Positions 37,700 to 48,985 of a stretch of 64,000 bases of DNA are shown one piece after another. Made by a program: the position numbers and the translations under genes. Each line of letters starts with the position of its first letter. Position 1 is the stretch's first letter. The notes beneath the pieces were generated by a model that saw only the letters and a program-made list of their open reading frames with translations, was not told the origin of the DNA and searched no databases. The stretch is from Diplosphaera chodatii (lineage: Eukaryota > Chlorophyta > Trebouxiophyceae > Prasiolales > Stichococcaceae): positions 186,001-250,000 of the forward strand of contig JAALGY010000038.1 in assembly GCA_032358165.1 (NCBI GenBank). The letters are read 5' to 3'.

Positions 37700-38800
37700 G
37701 GCGGTTGGAACAGGAACCGCCTGCTCCGTCCGACCGCTGCCTGCCGGTGCGCTCCCAGCACGCTGTGCAAGCCGCTGAGCGCGAGTGCCACGCAGGGTCT
37801 GCGGGACCTGCGAGCCACAGCTGAGATGTCACTTTGGAGCGCGGATGCAGCTGCTGGCCTGGCGCACATGGAAGGGTTGTGCCGCCTGATGCTGAGAACT
37901 GAAACCAAATCATGCATCTGCGCAGGCACGGTTCTGCGCCGCCGACCATCCTCCTAAGTGGTCCAGAAGCATACCTGCCTGGAATGGCCTTCGGGATGTG
38001 GGGCACCTTGTCAGCACACTCTGGGTACTGAGCCCGAGGCTACACGGCCACTGATGAAGGGTTTCGGGCGATACAACCAAAGCAGCGCAATAGGCGAGTG
38101 TCCAGGACAAGCTGCCGGCCGCGGTGCAGGATGGCCAAATTCCATGAACCAATGGTCTGACTCTGGTTATCGTCCTGCAGCAAGCAGAACATGTACTGGT
38201 AGATTCAGCACGCAGCAGGGGTGTGATGAATGACAACGAGTGTGGAGGAGGGCACCTTGTAATTTAAAGGCAGTGGCAAAACATGCCTATTGTGCATGTC
38301 CATCTGACGGGGCCAGCTGCTGATCGGAGGGACTGAGACCTCAAGACCGATTAATTCCCCGTGAGTTTCACTCGTCTCATGCCTCCTCTCATCTCGGCGC
38401 TGTCGCCCAGTACGGCGACAGAGATATGCGGGTGACCCTGGCCCACTCCCGCTAGTACGCCGCACGTGGTGCTGTGCAGCGGATCCAGACCACCCCCAGC
38501 TGCGGCTTCTACAAATTTGCTGGCAGTTCGGAGCGATGCAACGGTGATACGCCCCTCGGCCAGGTGGCAGGGCACGACCAGGGTGCCGGCTGGCAGTTCG
38601 GCACGCTGCGATGGCAGCCTGCGAGGAATCATACGGCTTCCTGCCTTGGTACGCGGCTGTCCCGTCACGGTGCTGCTGGTAGACCTGCTACCAACCTAGC
38701 AAGGCCGTCTGCGAACCTATGACCCTGCTGACGCGCTGGGCAGCACTCAGCTCCGATCGCAGAGTCTTTCGGGCGATCGCCATCTACCGAGACCTGCAGC
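37700..38800. other. Divergent intergenic region with unresolved first exon(s) of the exchanger
   Basis: About 1.1 kb separates the HlyIII-like start (minus) from the first certain exchanger exon (plus). Both strands are open around 38.35-38.70 kb. A plus-strand exon candidate reads CGFYKFAGSSERCNGD (about 38.49-38.57 kb) and could be the luminal N-terminus of the exchanger. A minus-strand frame over the same bases is equally open. The choice cannot be made here. Confidence 0.35.
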
Positions 38801-41800
38801 AAGCTGCTTGCACTGCCAACAAACTCTCGGCTTGGCGCATTGCAGCTCAACCAGCCTGGGCGGCAGCATCGCAACAATTGTGATCTACGGCTACTGCCTG
38901 CTGCAAGGCGCCAACTACCTGTCCGACGGCAGCGAGATGCTGCTGGAGGTGCTGGACCCGGGGCTCATCGGCGGTGCGCGCCGGGTCGTACGCGACTATT
39001 GCTGCTTGAGGATGCCACCTTGACGAAGATGTCGGAGTGCCACGCGTCCCGCCCGAGTCTGACTACTGCTATGTTGATGATGTATTGCCCTCTCTGCACT
39101 GTCATGCAAAGGCGAAACCGCGACAAGCGACGACTCTTTGTTTGTATGTCCTGTGCATCCACACTTGCCCGAGAGCTGCTCACACCGCTGCTGCAGGGCT
39201 GCTGCTGCCGATTCTGGGCGCTTTGCCGGACAGCCTCATCATCATCGTCTCCGGGCTCGGCGGCACGCTGGCGGAGGCGCAGGAGCAGGTTGGCCCTGTC
39301 AGCCAGGCTGTACCTGGTTGCCTGCATGCACTTCGCAGGTCCTCGGCTGCATGCACCTTGCATTTGCACGCTTCACCGGAGGGGGATAGCATGAGATCTG
39401 CTGCCGGTGCACAAACAGGTACACATGACGGGGAGGCTGCATGCAGGGCTGAGCACTGACATCAGCACTGCGTGCGCAGGTTGCCGTGGGAGTTGGCACA
39501 CTAGCCGGCAGCACGATCATGCTGCTGACGATCGCCTGGGGAGGCTCAGTGTGGGCGGGTCGCTGCGACATCGGCCCGTCGGTGCGTGCTCGGCAGCTCC
39601 AGCTGAACCGCCCTGCCGCGACAAATGCCAGCTGTGAAAGACATGCACTGTTGCACCTGTGTGCGGAGCACACACGTAGTACACATATAACCTACAGGGC
39701 CGCGCAACAGATAAGAAGCTCACACACGGCGCAAGCTTGACGAAGACGGGCATCACTACCGACAAGTTCACGCCGCTGAATGCCGTCATCATGAGCGCAA
39801 CCGTCCTGCTGTACCTGGTCATCCAGGTGACTTGACGCTTTCTCGCTGCTGACATGCATATGTGGTCAACGACACCTGCTGCGTCTGCACCAACACTGCG
39901 AAACCGTTCCAGTGTAATCCTGGTACCAAAGCTGTCGGGGCATATGCCCGCAGGTCCCGGCGTCCTTCTTTCCGCGGCTGCAGCCCATCGCCTCGCTACT
40001 AGGCGCCATCATCTGCATCGCCTCCCTGGCAGCCTACTGCGCATACCAGGTGCTACAAGCTGCGCCGCTGATGGGGCCGCTATCCTGTGGCAGCACCACC
40101 ACATCAGCCGTTACTGCGGTGCCCCAGACTGGCACCTGACTGGAAGGCCTGCACGCCTTGTCAGCGGCGACACATGGTGGAACTGAGGGGAGACTGTATC
40201 GATCCCATCTGGCTCTGAATCGTCAGCCACAGCCAAGGAGGCGCTGCCCACATCTGCAACGCGATTCATCCTGCAGGTGCTGTACCCGGAGCTGCAGAAG
40301 CGGCAGATGGTGCGTGCCCGCAAGCGGCGGCTGCGCACCTCCGTGCTCAAGTCTCTCGCGTCCACCGCCTCCCCCTTCGGCTCGCTGCTACTGCCCAGCG
40401 GCGAGCTCAACGACGAGGTGCGCGTTTGTCGCATGTGGCAGCATGCCGCTGAACTGAATGCACATCTGCCTGCATGAGCAAGCGAATGGCAGTTTGCCTG
40501 AGCCACTGCGATGCTATAACGCCAAAGTTCAAGCAGTGCCCTTCGCCCTGCCGCAGGTGGTTGTGAAGCTGTTTGAGCACTTTGACAGAGACAACGACGA
40601 CAGCATTGACGAAGGTGAGCAGACAGTCCCCATACGCTCGTGCTATCTAAGGGCACATCGGGCAAGCTTTTCGGGCCAGCCGTCCAGTCGGCACGTTTGT
40701 GGGATCAATGGCCATGGCGCGCTGCCGCAGGCGAGCTGCGGGCGCTGCTGATGGGCCTGAGCCTGGGGGGCCTGCCGAAGACGGCGGGCGAGAACGCGGA
40801 CATCGACACCGAGGTCGGCATGCTCATGACCGAGTTCGACAGCAACCAGGACGGCTCCGTCAGCCGCGACGAGTTCAAGACGTCGCTCGAAAGGTGCCAG
40901 ACATGAAGCACCCAAACAGGCCCGCCCGCATTCCAGGCTCGCATGGCCGCCTTGCGCCTCGTGGTCTGCAGCAGTTCTCGGGTCCCTCGACACAGCATCG
41001 AGGAACTGGTCACGTTCCGCGGAGTCTGTTTGCTGCTGCTGCACTGACGCCGATCTGTGCGCGCAGGCTGGTGATCGAGCGCATGGCCAAGGTGCGGGAG
41101 CACCACACGCGGTCGCTGAGCGGGCGCCTGAGCTCCACGGCGGCCGACTGGGCGGCGCACGACCTGGCCATCGACCTGCCCCACGACAGCGAGCCGCTGC
41201 TGGACGCGCCCCAGTGCGTCGTCCAAACCCTGAGCCCTGAGCCCTGAACCACAGAGAGTGCTCCTGCGGCAGCGCACTCCATGGCAGCAGCAGCACCTCC
41301 GCATTGTTGCAACAGTGGGTTGTGCGCCACACACTTTCCATCATCTGACTGCACGTCCACTCGCCAGCCACGTCCAAGACCCAGAGTTTCGGTGCAGCGT
41401 GTCTCGAAAGGGCAACCGGTGTGCACATGAGGTTGCGACGCCAGGACCACCACCCAGCATCCCCGGGGCTTTGACGGTCGTCCTGGCTGTTGGTGCAGGG
41501 AGACGGATGACGAGGATGAGGGCGCCGGTGCGGAGGTGGGCAGCGACGACGGCGAGGGGGAGAAGCCGCTGACGCGGGGCCAGATCATACAGAACGCGGT
41601 GGTGTACCTGTTCATCGGCGCCGCCGCCTGCGCCTTTTTCAGCGACCCCATGGTCGACGCTGTCACCCACTTCTCAAAGGTAAGAGTGCCAGATTGACAC
41701 TCGTATGGGCAATTGCATGTGGCTCACTGTGAACTATGGTGGTCAGCACAGCACAACGCCAGCACATGCCGTCGCTGGCCTTCTGACTGGACCTTCAGAG

Positions 41801-42681
41801 AAGAGGGATGCAGCCGTCTGACTCGCAGTTGCAGATTGGAGATAGCTTTCCAAGGCGCACAGCTGCTGTCCGCAGGCGTCAGGCATCCCGCCCTTCTTCG
41901 TCGCCTTCTGCGTGACGCCCTTCGCCAGCAACGCCAGCGAGCTGGTGTCCAGCCTCAAGTTTGCGTCGGGCAAGCGGCGGAAGAACATCTCGCTGACTTT
42001 CAGCCAGGTCTACGGCGCGGTGAGTGGCATGCCCATGACCGTGCCGCTGTCTCAGTGTGGCTACTGAAGTGCATGCCCCTTTTGCTGCCGTGTAGCTGTA
42101 CACACTTCCTGCTGAACTGCGGGGCTGTTTTGTCACTCGCCTGCTCACTATGTGTTGGGGTCTTACCCTAGGTGACGATGAACAACACGATGTGCCTGGG
42201 CCTGTTCCTGCTGGTGGTGCACTCCCGCGGCCTCAACTGGGACTTCACCTCCGAGGTCATCGTCACAGTGGGTGAGCGCAGCACAGCATGCGGGCGGCGG
42301 CCTGTGCCGTGGGCGATCATGCACGAGCCCAATTTCTTGGGCTGGACAGCAGACTGCAGTTCGAAGCCCAATCCTGCAGAGAATTAAGGAGCTGGCATGC
42401 CGTGCTCATGAGATCCTGGCTCGCATGCAGGCACGACTCTGATCATGGGCGTGGTGGGGTACAGCCGCCGCACCTTCGAGACCTGGTATGCGCCCTGTGC
42501 TTGCCCCCACTGCAGGCTGTTGTATCGTTGATGCATGATCCTGTAGCGAGCAGTCGCTGCGTCTGAGGCGCAGGAATCATACATAAACCGGTGTTGCAGG
42601 TGGGTGATCCCGAACCTGGCGCTCTATCCGCTGGCCATCGCCGTGGTGTACGTCCTGGACACCTACTTCGGCCTGCACTAG
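38801..42681 (+). CDS. NCL: NCL-type Na+/Ca2+ exchanger with EF-hands
   Basis: The first certain exon reads LGLAHCSSTSLGGSIATI and GANYLSDGSEMLLEV. Next come LLLPILGALPDSLIIIVSG with AEAQEQ (first alpha-repeat), VGVGTLAGSTIMLLTIAWG, FTPLNAVIMSATVLLYLVIQ and AIICIASLAAYCAYQ. A cytosolic loop follows with two EF-hands: loop DRDNDDSIDEGE (split by an intron at about 40.6 kb) and DSNQDGSVSRDE (about 40.85 kb), both with acidic or polar residues at 1, 3, 5, 9 and Glu at 12. The second half has VVYLFIGAAACAFF, IPPFFVAFCVTPFASNASEL (second alpha-repeat), NNTMCLGLFLLVVH and LALYPLAIAVVYVLDTY, with TAG at 42679-42681. This is the layout of plant NCL proteins, which move Ca2+ against Na+ at internal membranes under Ca2+ control. 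The signal-peptide exon is unresolved. Confidence 0.88.
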
Positions 42682-43728
42682 GGAAGTGAAGGGGCAAGAA
42701 GGGGTCCCTATGCAGACCCTTGACCCCGGCCGGCGGCCTGCAACTGTTGACGCTGGAACGCCGAGAGTCGTCAAGTTCAGGCGCCGCGGCAGCATATGCC
42801 ACTGTGCAACAAGGACTGCTTACTGACTATCAGATGACACCACGGGTTGTGCGCACAGCTGCGCACAGTGCACATATGAGGTGTGCTTTGTGCAGCCGTG
42901 CGAGCAACCGCAACACCAACATCGGGCACTTGGCTTGCAATTGGTCCGGCTGCGGTGGCCGCTGCTTCTGCAGACCCACAAGCTGTGTCAATTGTGCAGT
43001 GCTTTCAGATCTCCTGTCGACTCAAGCCTGCTCAGTGGTTTGTTGGCCCTCTGACTGTTCTGGCTGTTGCACTTCAAGTCGTTCTGATGTTATCGAACCA
43101 TCAAAGACGGCACTTTACCAAGTCGTCCCTTTGGTACACCCCAATCCATAGACCTCAAAACCACGCCTGCACAACTCTGCAGTTCACCCGGCAACACCCT
43201 CCTCTGGGAATTGCAGTGCAGAACCAGCGCCCCTCAAAATGCCCATTGCATGCGGGCTGCCAGAGCCACGGTGGTGGCGCCGCTCGCACGGACTGCAACC
43301 ACTCCCGGCGTCACAGCCAGCCCCTCTCCCAACGACACCTGCGTTTTCAGAGCCACAACAAATCAGCACCGTGCATGGTTGCCTGCATCCTCGGGCTCAT
43401 CGAGCACAGGGCATTGCGTGCTGTGGTGCCCTCATGCGACAAATGCAGGGGGGAAGATCGGATGCAGGCTGTGACAGAGTGCAGTTTGCACCTGTAGGGA
43501 CGCCTCTGCGATCCAGGGCAGGTTGTCCACGGCACCGTCGCATGGGCTGCAATCAGTATCGTTGCTCGGCTCACCGGCCACCCCTGAGCCAACCACATGC
43601 CGTACGGGATCACAAGGGCATCCAAGCTGTGCACTCGGCTGATGGTTGATACAAACCTTGGGTGTGGCGCATGGCTGGTGCAATACCATCCACAAGTGAG
43701 GCCTCTGTCAGGGCTGCCACATGATGCA
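42682..43728. other. Intergenic between convergent genes
   Basis: About 1 kb holds the 3' ends of the exchanger (plus) and the unrecognised Gly/Ala-rich gene (minus). No coding exon is supported. Confidence 0.45.
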
Positions 43729-46700
43729 TCAGCAGCACTGACCAATGTGGCCTGCTGCTGCTCGAACGGGTGCTGATGCAGCAGCTGAGGAGGAGTCCCC
43801 CGCTGCCGCCGCCGCCGTCGCCGAGCCATTGCCCCCGCGGCCGCTGTCGCTGCTGACTGCAGGGGCAGCAGCGGGTGCACCATCGCTGCCGGCATCTGAG
43901 CTGTAGCTGTAGTCGCCACTGGCGGCGGCGTTGCCGACGGCAGTCATCGAGGCCGGCAGTTGGGGCCCCCTGGAGCGCCCAAAGGCGAGCGCCCAGCCCC
44001 CAGGACCTGCAAGAGGTCGTCAGAGTCAGTCACCGCACCCTCGATGCTTTGTTTTACATGGTAAACACAGTGCTTCACCACATATCCGACACTCTGCTCG
44101 GCATCTGGTCTGGCACAGGGGTTGTCAGGGTTGTCACGCCACACAGCATGGGGCACAGTGGCATCTGGCAGGACTGGAACGAAACTGCACCTTTCAGCGG
44201 GTGCGAGGCCAGTGACACGCCAAACTCCAGCTGCTTACTGGCCGCGCCGCTGCCGCCGCCGCCGCCCCCCGCGCTCTGCGCCGCCCACCAGGACAGCAGC
44301 GCCGCCTGCTGCACATCGAGCGTGCCTGCAGCAGGTGCCGCACACAGCTGAGGCCCTTGAGCATCGCACCACTGGCATGATGACCCTTCACCGCTAAAGG
44401 CACACCCGCCTCAGTCGCTGCTGTGCAAGCATGAGCGCTGCGACCCTTGCAGCCGTGGATGTGCTACGTGCACTGGCACATCAGCAGCACTGGTTCTCTA
44501 GACAGTCGCTGCCCTGACTCGCCTGTGGCGGCGAGCGCCCGGTGCACGGCAGCCGGCGGGCCACCCTGCAGCGGCAGCGCCACATCCCCCAACTGACCCT
44601 CCAGCTGCCACCCACCTGCAGCAACAGCTCATGATGCACATGCTGCTCGCTTTGCATACACGGACTCTAACTCTGGCAGACCTTGCCCTGGATCTGCCCT
44701 TTCACAACAGAAGAAGCGTGCTTCTGGCTGTCCTGGTTGACAGGTGGCACTGCCGTCTGCATGAAACGTCCAGCAGGCAGCACGCTGCAGGCGTACCCCA
44801 GGCAAGTTGGCAGTGCCACACGTCAGCACGCCGGATGCAGTGGGTCAACATGGCCTTCACCGCAGGTTCAACACCACCTTGGTGATATTCTCTCGAAGGC
44901 ATAGACAGCATCCATTCTGCGATTTTAGGAGATGCTTGCATGAGATTGGACCTCACCAGAGCCCTGAACCGAGCCGCCTGCGGCACCCTGCCAGCTGCTG
45001 TGCCGCCGCTGCCGCAGCGCCACCAGGCCCACGCTGCACGCGTCCGACACCGCCACCGTCGCCTGCGCCAGGCTGCTGCCCACCCCGGGGCGCCCGCCCG
45101 GACCCCCTGCAGGAGACGACCCAGTCACTCTCATGTGGGATCAGCAGCAGTCAACCAGCAGACACACAAGAGCGCCCTCACGCCACAAACATGGGCTGCT
45201 GCCGCCCTTTACAACTTGTACTTGGACACGTCGAAAGCCTGTCGCAGGCGGCACCCTTCCCAACGCTGTGACACCCAGCACCGCTGGGCTCAGGGTGCTG
45301 TGGATGGCACCTGAGACGAGGTGCGCCGCGGCTGCGTGCAGGCGCTCGCCGCTGTGCAGCGCCACGCCCACCCCGGAGCCAGCGGCCCGCTGGTGCAGCG
45401 CGCAGCCGCGGCGCAGGAGGTGCGTCAGGCCGCGGCCGGCGGCGGGGTTCAGCGTCGCCGCCACGTCGTCGCCCCGGCCGCGCCCCAGCAGCAGCTGCCA
45501 CCTGCGCTGCGCGTCTGCCTCTGCGCCCAGGGTGTAGATCACCTGCGGGGCAGCCCCCATACGGCGTGAGCAGCTGTTTCGGTGCAAGTGGACGTGGGCT
45601 GTTGGCAACAGCACCAGCTAGGAGATAGCTGAGCTGCCAACCTCCTGCCGACCCGCAGCACGGCTTGTGGCTCAACTGAGGAACCATCTGGTGTGAGACT
45701 ACCTTCCACGGACACAACTGCACATCATCAGTTCCCCTGCATGCAGAGCAAGTAAATTAATCAAGGCTCACTGCAGCCCTGCTGCCGTGCAGCACATGAG
45801 CCACTGCAGCAGTTTGCACATCGTGCACAATGGGAGCTCAGGCTCTGGGCATGAGGCACGCAGGCCACAGGCATCACAAATCGCTTCCCTTCTGCAGCAC
45901 AAGCTGTGTGCATTGGCCCGAGCTCCTCATTGGCACATGCGCAAAGTGCTGCACCACGGTCCGCTGATTGGCAGTGGGTATGGGCTATTGGGTGCCCGGC
46001 TTATCACTCATTTCAGCACTCCCCACTCTCGACCAGGGGAATGCTTCATAGCATTCGAAGTACAAGCAGCTGATGTCAACTCAAAATCCAAAGCTGCATC
46101 CAGGGTAGACACTCGCCTTTTGCAGTGTCGGCTGCAGGCTGTCGCTGACGCCGGGGCCGCACGGCAGCAGGACCTCGGCGGACACCTGGTCCGCGCCGCC
46201 GCGCGCCTCGCTGCGCAGCTGGCCGCGCAGCAGCGGGCCGCCGCCGACGCCGCCGTCCAGCGTCGCGCATGCAGCACGCAGCGCCCCTGCTGAGTTGCCC
46301 TGCACCGGAAACAGTGACTGCGCTGAAGCCTTGTGCACCTCAGGTGCGAGATTCTGCATGCGCACTTGTTTCTGCGGCTCGGCTGCTTGGTTGCCGCATG
46401 ATGGCCTGTGGGACAGGCAGAATCGAGGCGAACATCTCGGCGCTGCAGCACCGCTGCGCCGTGGCTGACTTCACTGTGAGCAAGCACTGGAGGGACGTCT
46501 GTGACAATGCACAGCAACGAGGGACGGGGGTTCGAGTTTTGGGAGGGTCACCTGCGACAGCACCAGCGCGGGCGTGGTTTCCACGGCGCCGACGAATGTG
46601 ATGTCCGCCGCGCGCGAGGGCGCCAGGTCGGCGCCGACGGTCCACCCCCCGCCGCCCCCCGCGGCCCCCCTGTGCTCCAGGGCATGCAGCCGGCCGCCCT

Positions 46701-48770
46701 GGTCCGTCAGCTCCGCAAACGCCTCGCGCAGCAGCCGCTTCAGCGCCGCCACGTCCTCCCTGTAGCGGATGCACATGTGAGGAACCAGGTTTGCACATGT
46801 CTGACATGCTGTACTGCCAAGCAATCATGGCGAGGGTGATGGAGGAGCATGTTGGTAGGTAAAGTCTATGTGCAGCACCCAGTGCGATGAGCAGAATTGA
46901 CCCCGATACCAGTGGTGAGGGGGTCAGAGCCCATGCTGAGCTAGCTGCTGCATGTAGGGTAACTTCTGGTCAAGCATGCCTTGGACCAGCACTGATCAGT
47001 CAACAAGCAGGCCTCAGAGTTGGCCGACACCAGAGGGATATCGGTAGGAATCATAGCTTTGAATGGTGGGGATGTCATGCCACCACCAGATGTGCACCTC
47101 ACGGGCCGCTTGCGGGGCGCGTCCTGCACGCTGCCACGGTCCCTGAACCATGAGGAGGCCGCGACCGCCGCCGCCGCCGCCACCGCGATGCTGAGCACCG
47201 TCTTCCACGCGCCGCCGCCCCCGGGTTGCTCGTCCCTGTCAAGTGCACAGGCACAGCCCTGATTATATCCAGGAAAACAGCAGGGAGGCCGGCTTGTGCA
47301 CGCTGCAGGTGGACCAGGGTTGCCCACTCCCAAGCAGCTGCAACTCGTATCAGCGCCCCGGTGATCCTAGGCACCTTTGAAGTGCTGTCGCCGGATTTGG
47401 TCAGGCATGGGCAAGCATGGTTCTAAGGCAGTACCCATCACTCGCACGGCCGCTGTGCTGATAACCCCTAGAAATATCGTGAATGCTGCTCACCCGTCGC
47501 CGCCGCCGCCGCCGCCGTCCCCGTTGCGGCTGCGGGGCGGGTCGCCGCCGGAGCCGTCGTCGGTGGGCACCAGCTCCCCGGACAGCCGGCCCGCGTTGCC
47601 ATTGGAGGACCCCGGGCCCCCCAGCCGCTCTTGCCCCGTCTGCGAGGTGCCACGCGCACACACCAAGAACCTCTCTGAATTGGCGCGGTTCAGTGGGCAG
47701 ACCTGCAGCAGCTGGTTTGAAAGTGGCATGTAAGGCCGCTGCCGCCAGGTGTCCAGGCAGCGCCAGCATGTATGGGTTGCGTGACTGACTGAAGCCGCTA
47801 CATTGGGCAGGTGCAGATCGGGTTGGCATGCGCATGCTGGCTTGACCATGCGGCGCATGTCGTATTGGACGGCCACCTCGTCAACAAAACTGCTGTTTTG
47901 CAGCGGCTCTGTCGACAGGTTTGGCACGCTCAATACGTCATCTTATCTGATGAGCCTTCAACTGCAAATGGTGAATGGATGTACCAGGCCAATCACGCGG
48001 CGGCCGTTGCCGTTGCTGCTGGAGTCCTGCAGGCCCTTGGCAGCGGCTGGGTCGCTGCCGTTGGAGCTGCAGCCCGTCCGCAGGCCGCCTCTGCTGGCCG
48101 CACGTCCGCGTTGCGGGCCCCTGATCAAGCTGTGGCTGCATAGCCATCTTGCGGCATGGCATGCGATCAGCGTGGCATGCGTCTGCCGTAGGGCCGCAGC
48201 GGTGCTGCGGCCTAGCAGGGTGCGTCTGCCGAGCACTGCTGGTTGCTTGCGGCCTGCGCAGACTCGCTGGGCAGCCTGCGGCACGGTTTGCTGCATCCTT
48301 GCAGCGCTGCGCAGCAGTCACCAGTGCATGCTGCTGTTTGCAATGAGCGGTGAGTCCATCACAGACCGTGCAGCGCTACCTCAATGTGATGAGATCACAG
48401 GAGAGTATCATACGCTGCTCACGGAACAAAACGCATCAGCTCGCAACAGCCTGGGATGCTTACATGCCCGATGAATTCGCTGCTTTGCAATCATTACAGC
48501 ATCCCGCTTGCTTGCAGCCTCCTCATCCACACATCATAGATCGAAAGCCTTTGGCCCGCTCGCCGGGAGCCCGCGACACAATCAGATCCAGGTTGCACTC
48601 AGGATCTCCGACAGCTGGAAGCCGTGTGGCAGCCGACCTGATCCGCCGGTCCGAAGTCCGGCGGCACACCGCCTGGCCGAGCTAAATTTGACTGAGCATG
48701 CAAGCAACCTGGTTTGCTCAACATTACAGTTGCCCAATGGACATGTGCATCCACTATAGACATCAGCCAT
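43729..48770 (-). CDS. Unrecognised Gly/Ala-rich, membrane-anchored protein
   Basis: Minus-strand exons with good splice sites include CSSNGSDPAAAKGLQDSS (about 48.0-48.1 kb), GSSNGNAGRLSGELVPTDD (about 47.5-47.65 kb), AWKTVLSIAVAAAAAVAA then SSWFRDRG (one membrane segment, about 47.1-47.2 kb), YREDVAALKRLLREAFAEL with ADITFVGAVETTPALVLSQ (46.55-46.77 kb), VSAEVLLPCGPGVSDSL (about 46.2 kb), YTLGAEADAQRRWQLLLG with SGVGVALHSGERLHAA (45.32-45.54 kb), GSSLAQATVAVSDACSVG (about 45.05 kb), LEFGVSLASHPLK (about 44.25 kb) and GWALAFGRSRG before a Ser/Ala-rich tail ending GHIGQCC (TGA at 43731-43729). The short alternating hydrophobic strands after the membrane segment resemble beta-barrel or beta-sheet proteins of organelle envelopes, but I recognise no family. 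The start at 48770 (MADVYSGC) is a guess. Confidence 0.5.
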
Positions 48771-48985
48771 GACGTGGGAGGTATTTCTGGGCAGCCTGGG
48801 CGAGACAACGACAGCTGTATGTAACACAATTTGGGACGAGCGAACCCTGGGACAGTATATCGGCGAGCGAGCGAGGAAATCTGCCGGCACAGCTGAAGCA
48901 GCCACCTCCGCCGTCGCATGGCCAAGCTGAAAGCTCAATTCTTCAGATAACAGCACTCCTTCTCCACATCGAGCTTGGGGTGGAC

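Noticed and set aside
38351..38668. Protein-like minus-strand frame (ITVASLRTASKFVEAAA)
   Set aside because: Attractive composition, but no start, splice partner or homologue could be assigned, and the plus strand offers an equally open exon candidate for the exchanger.
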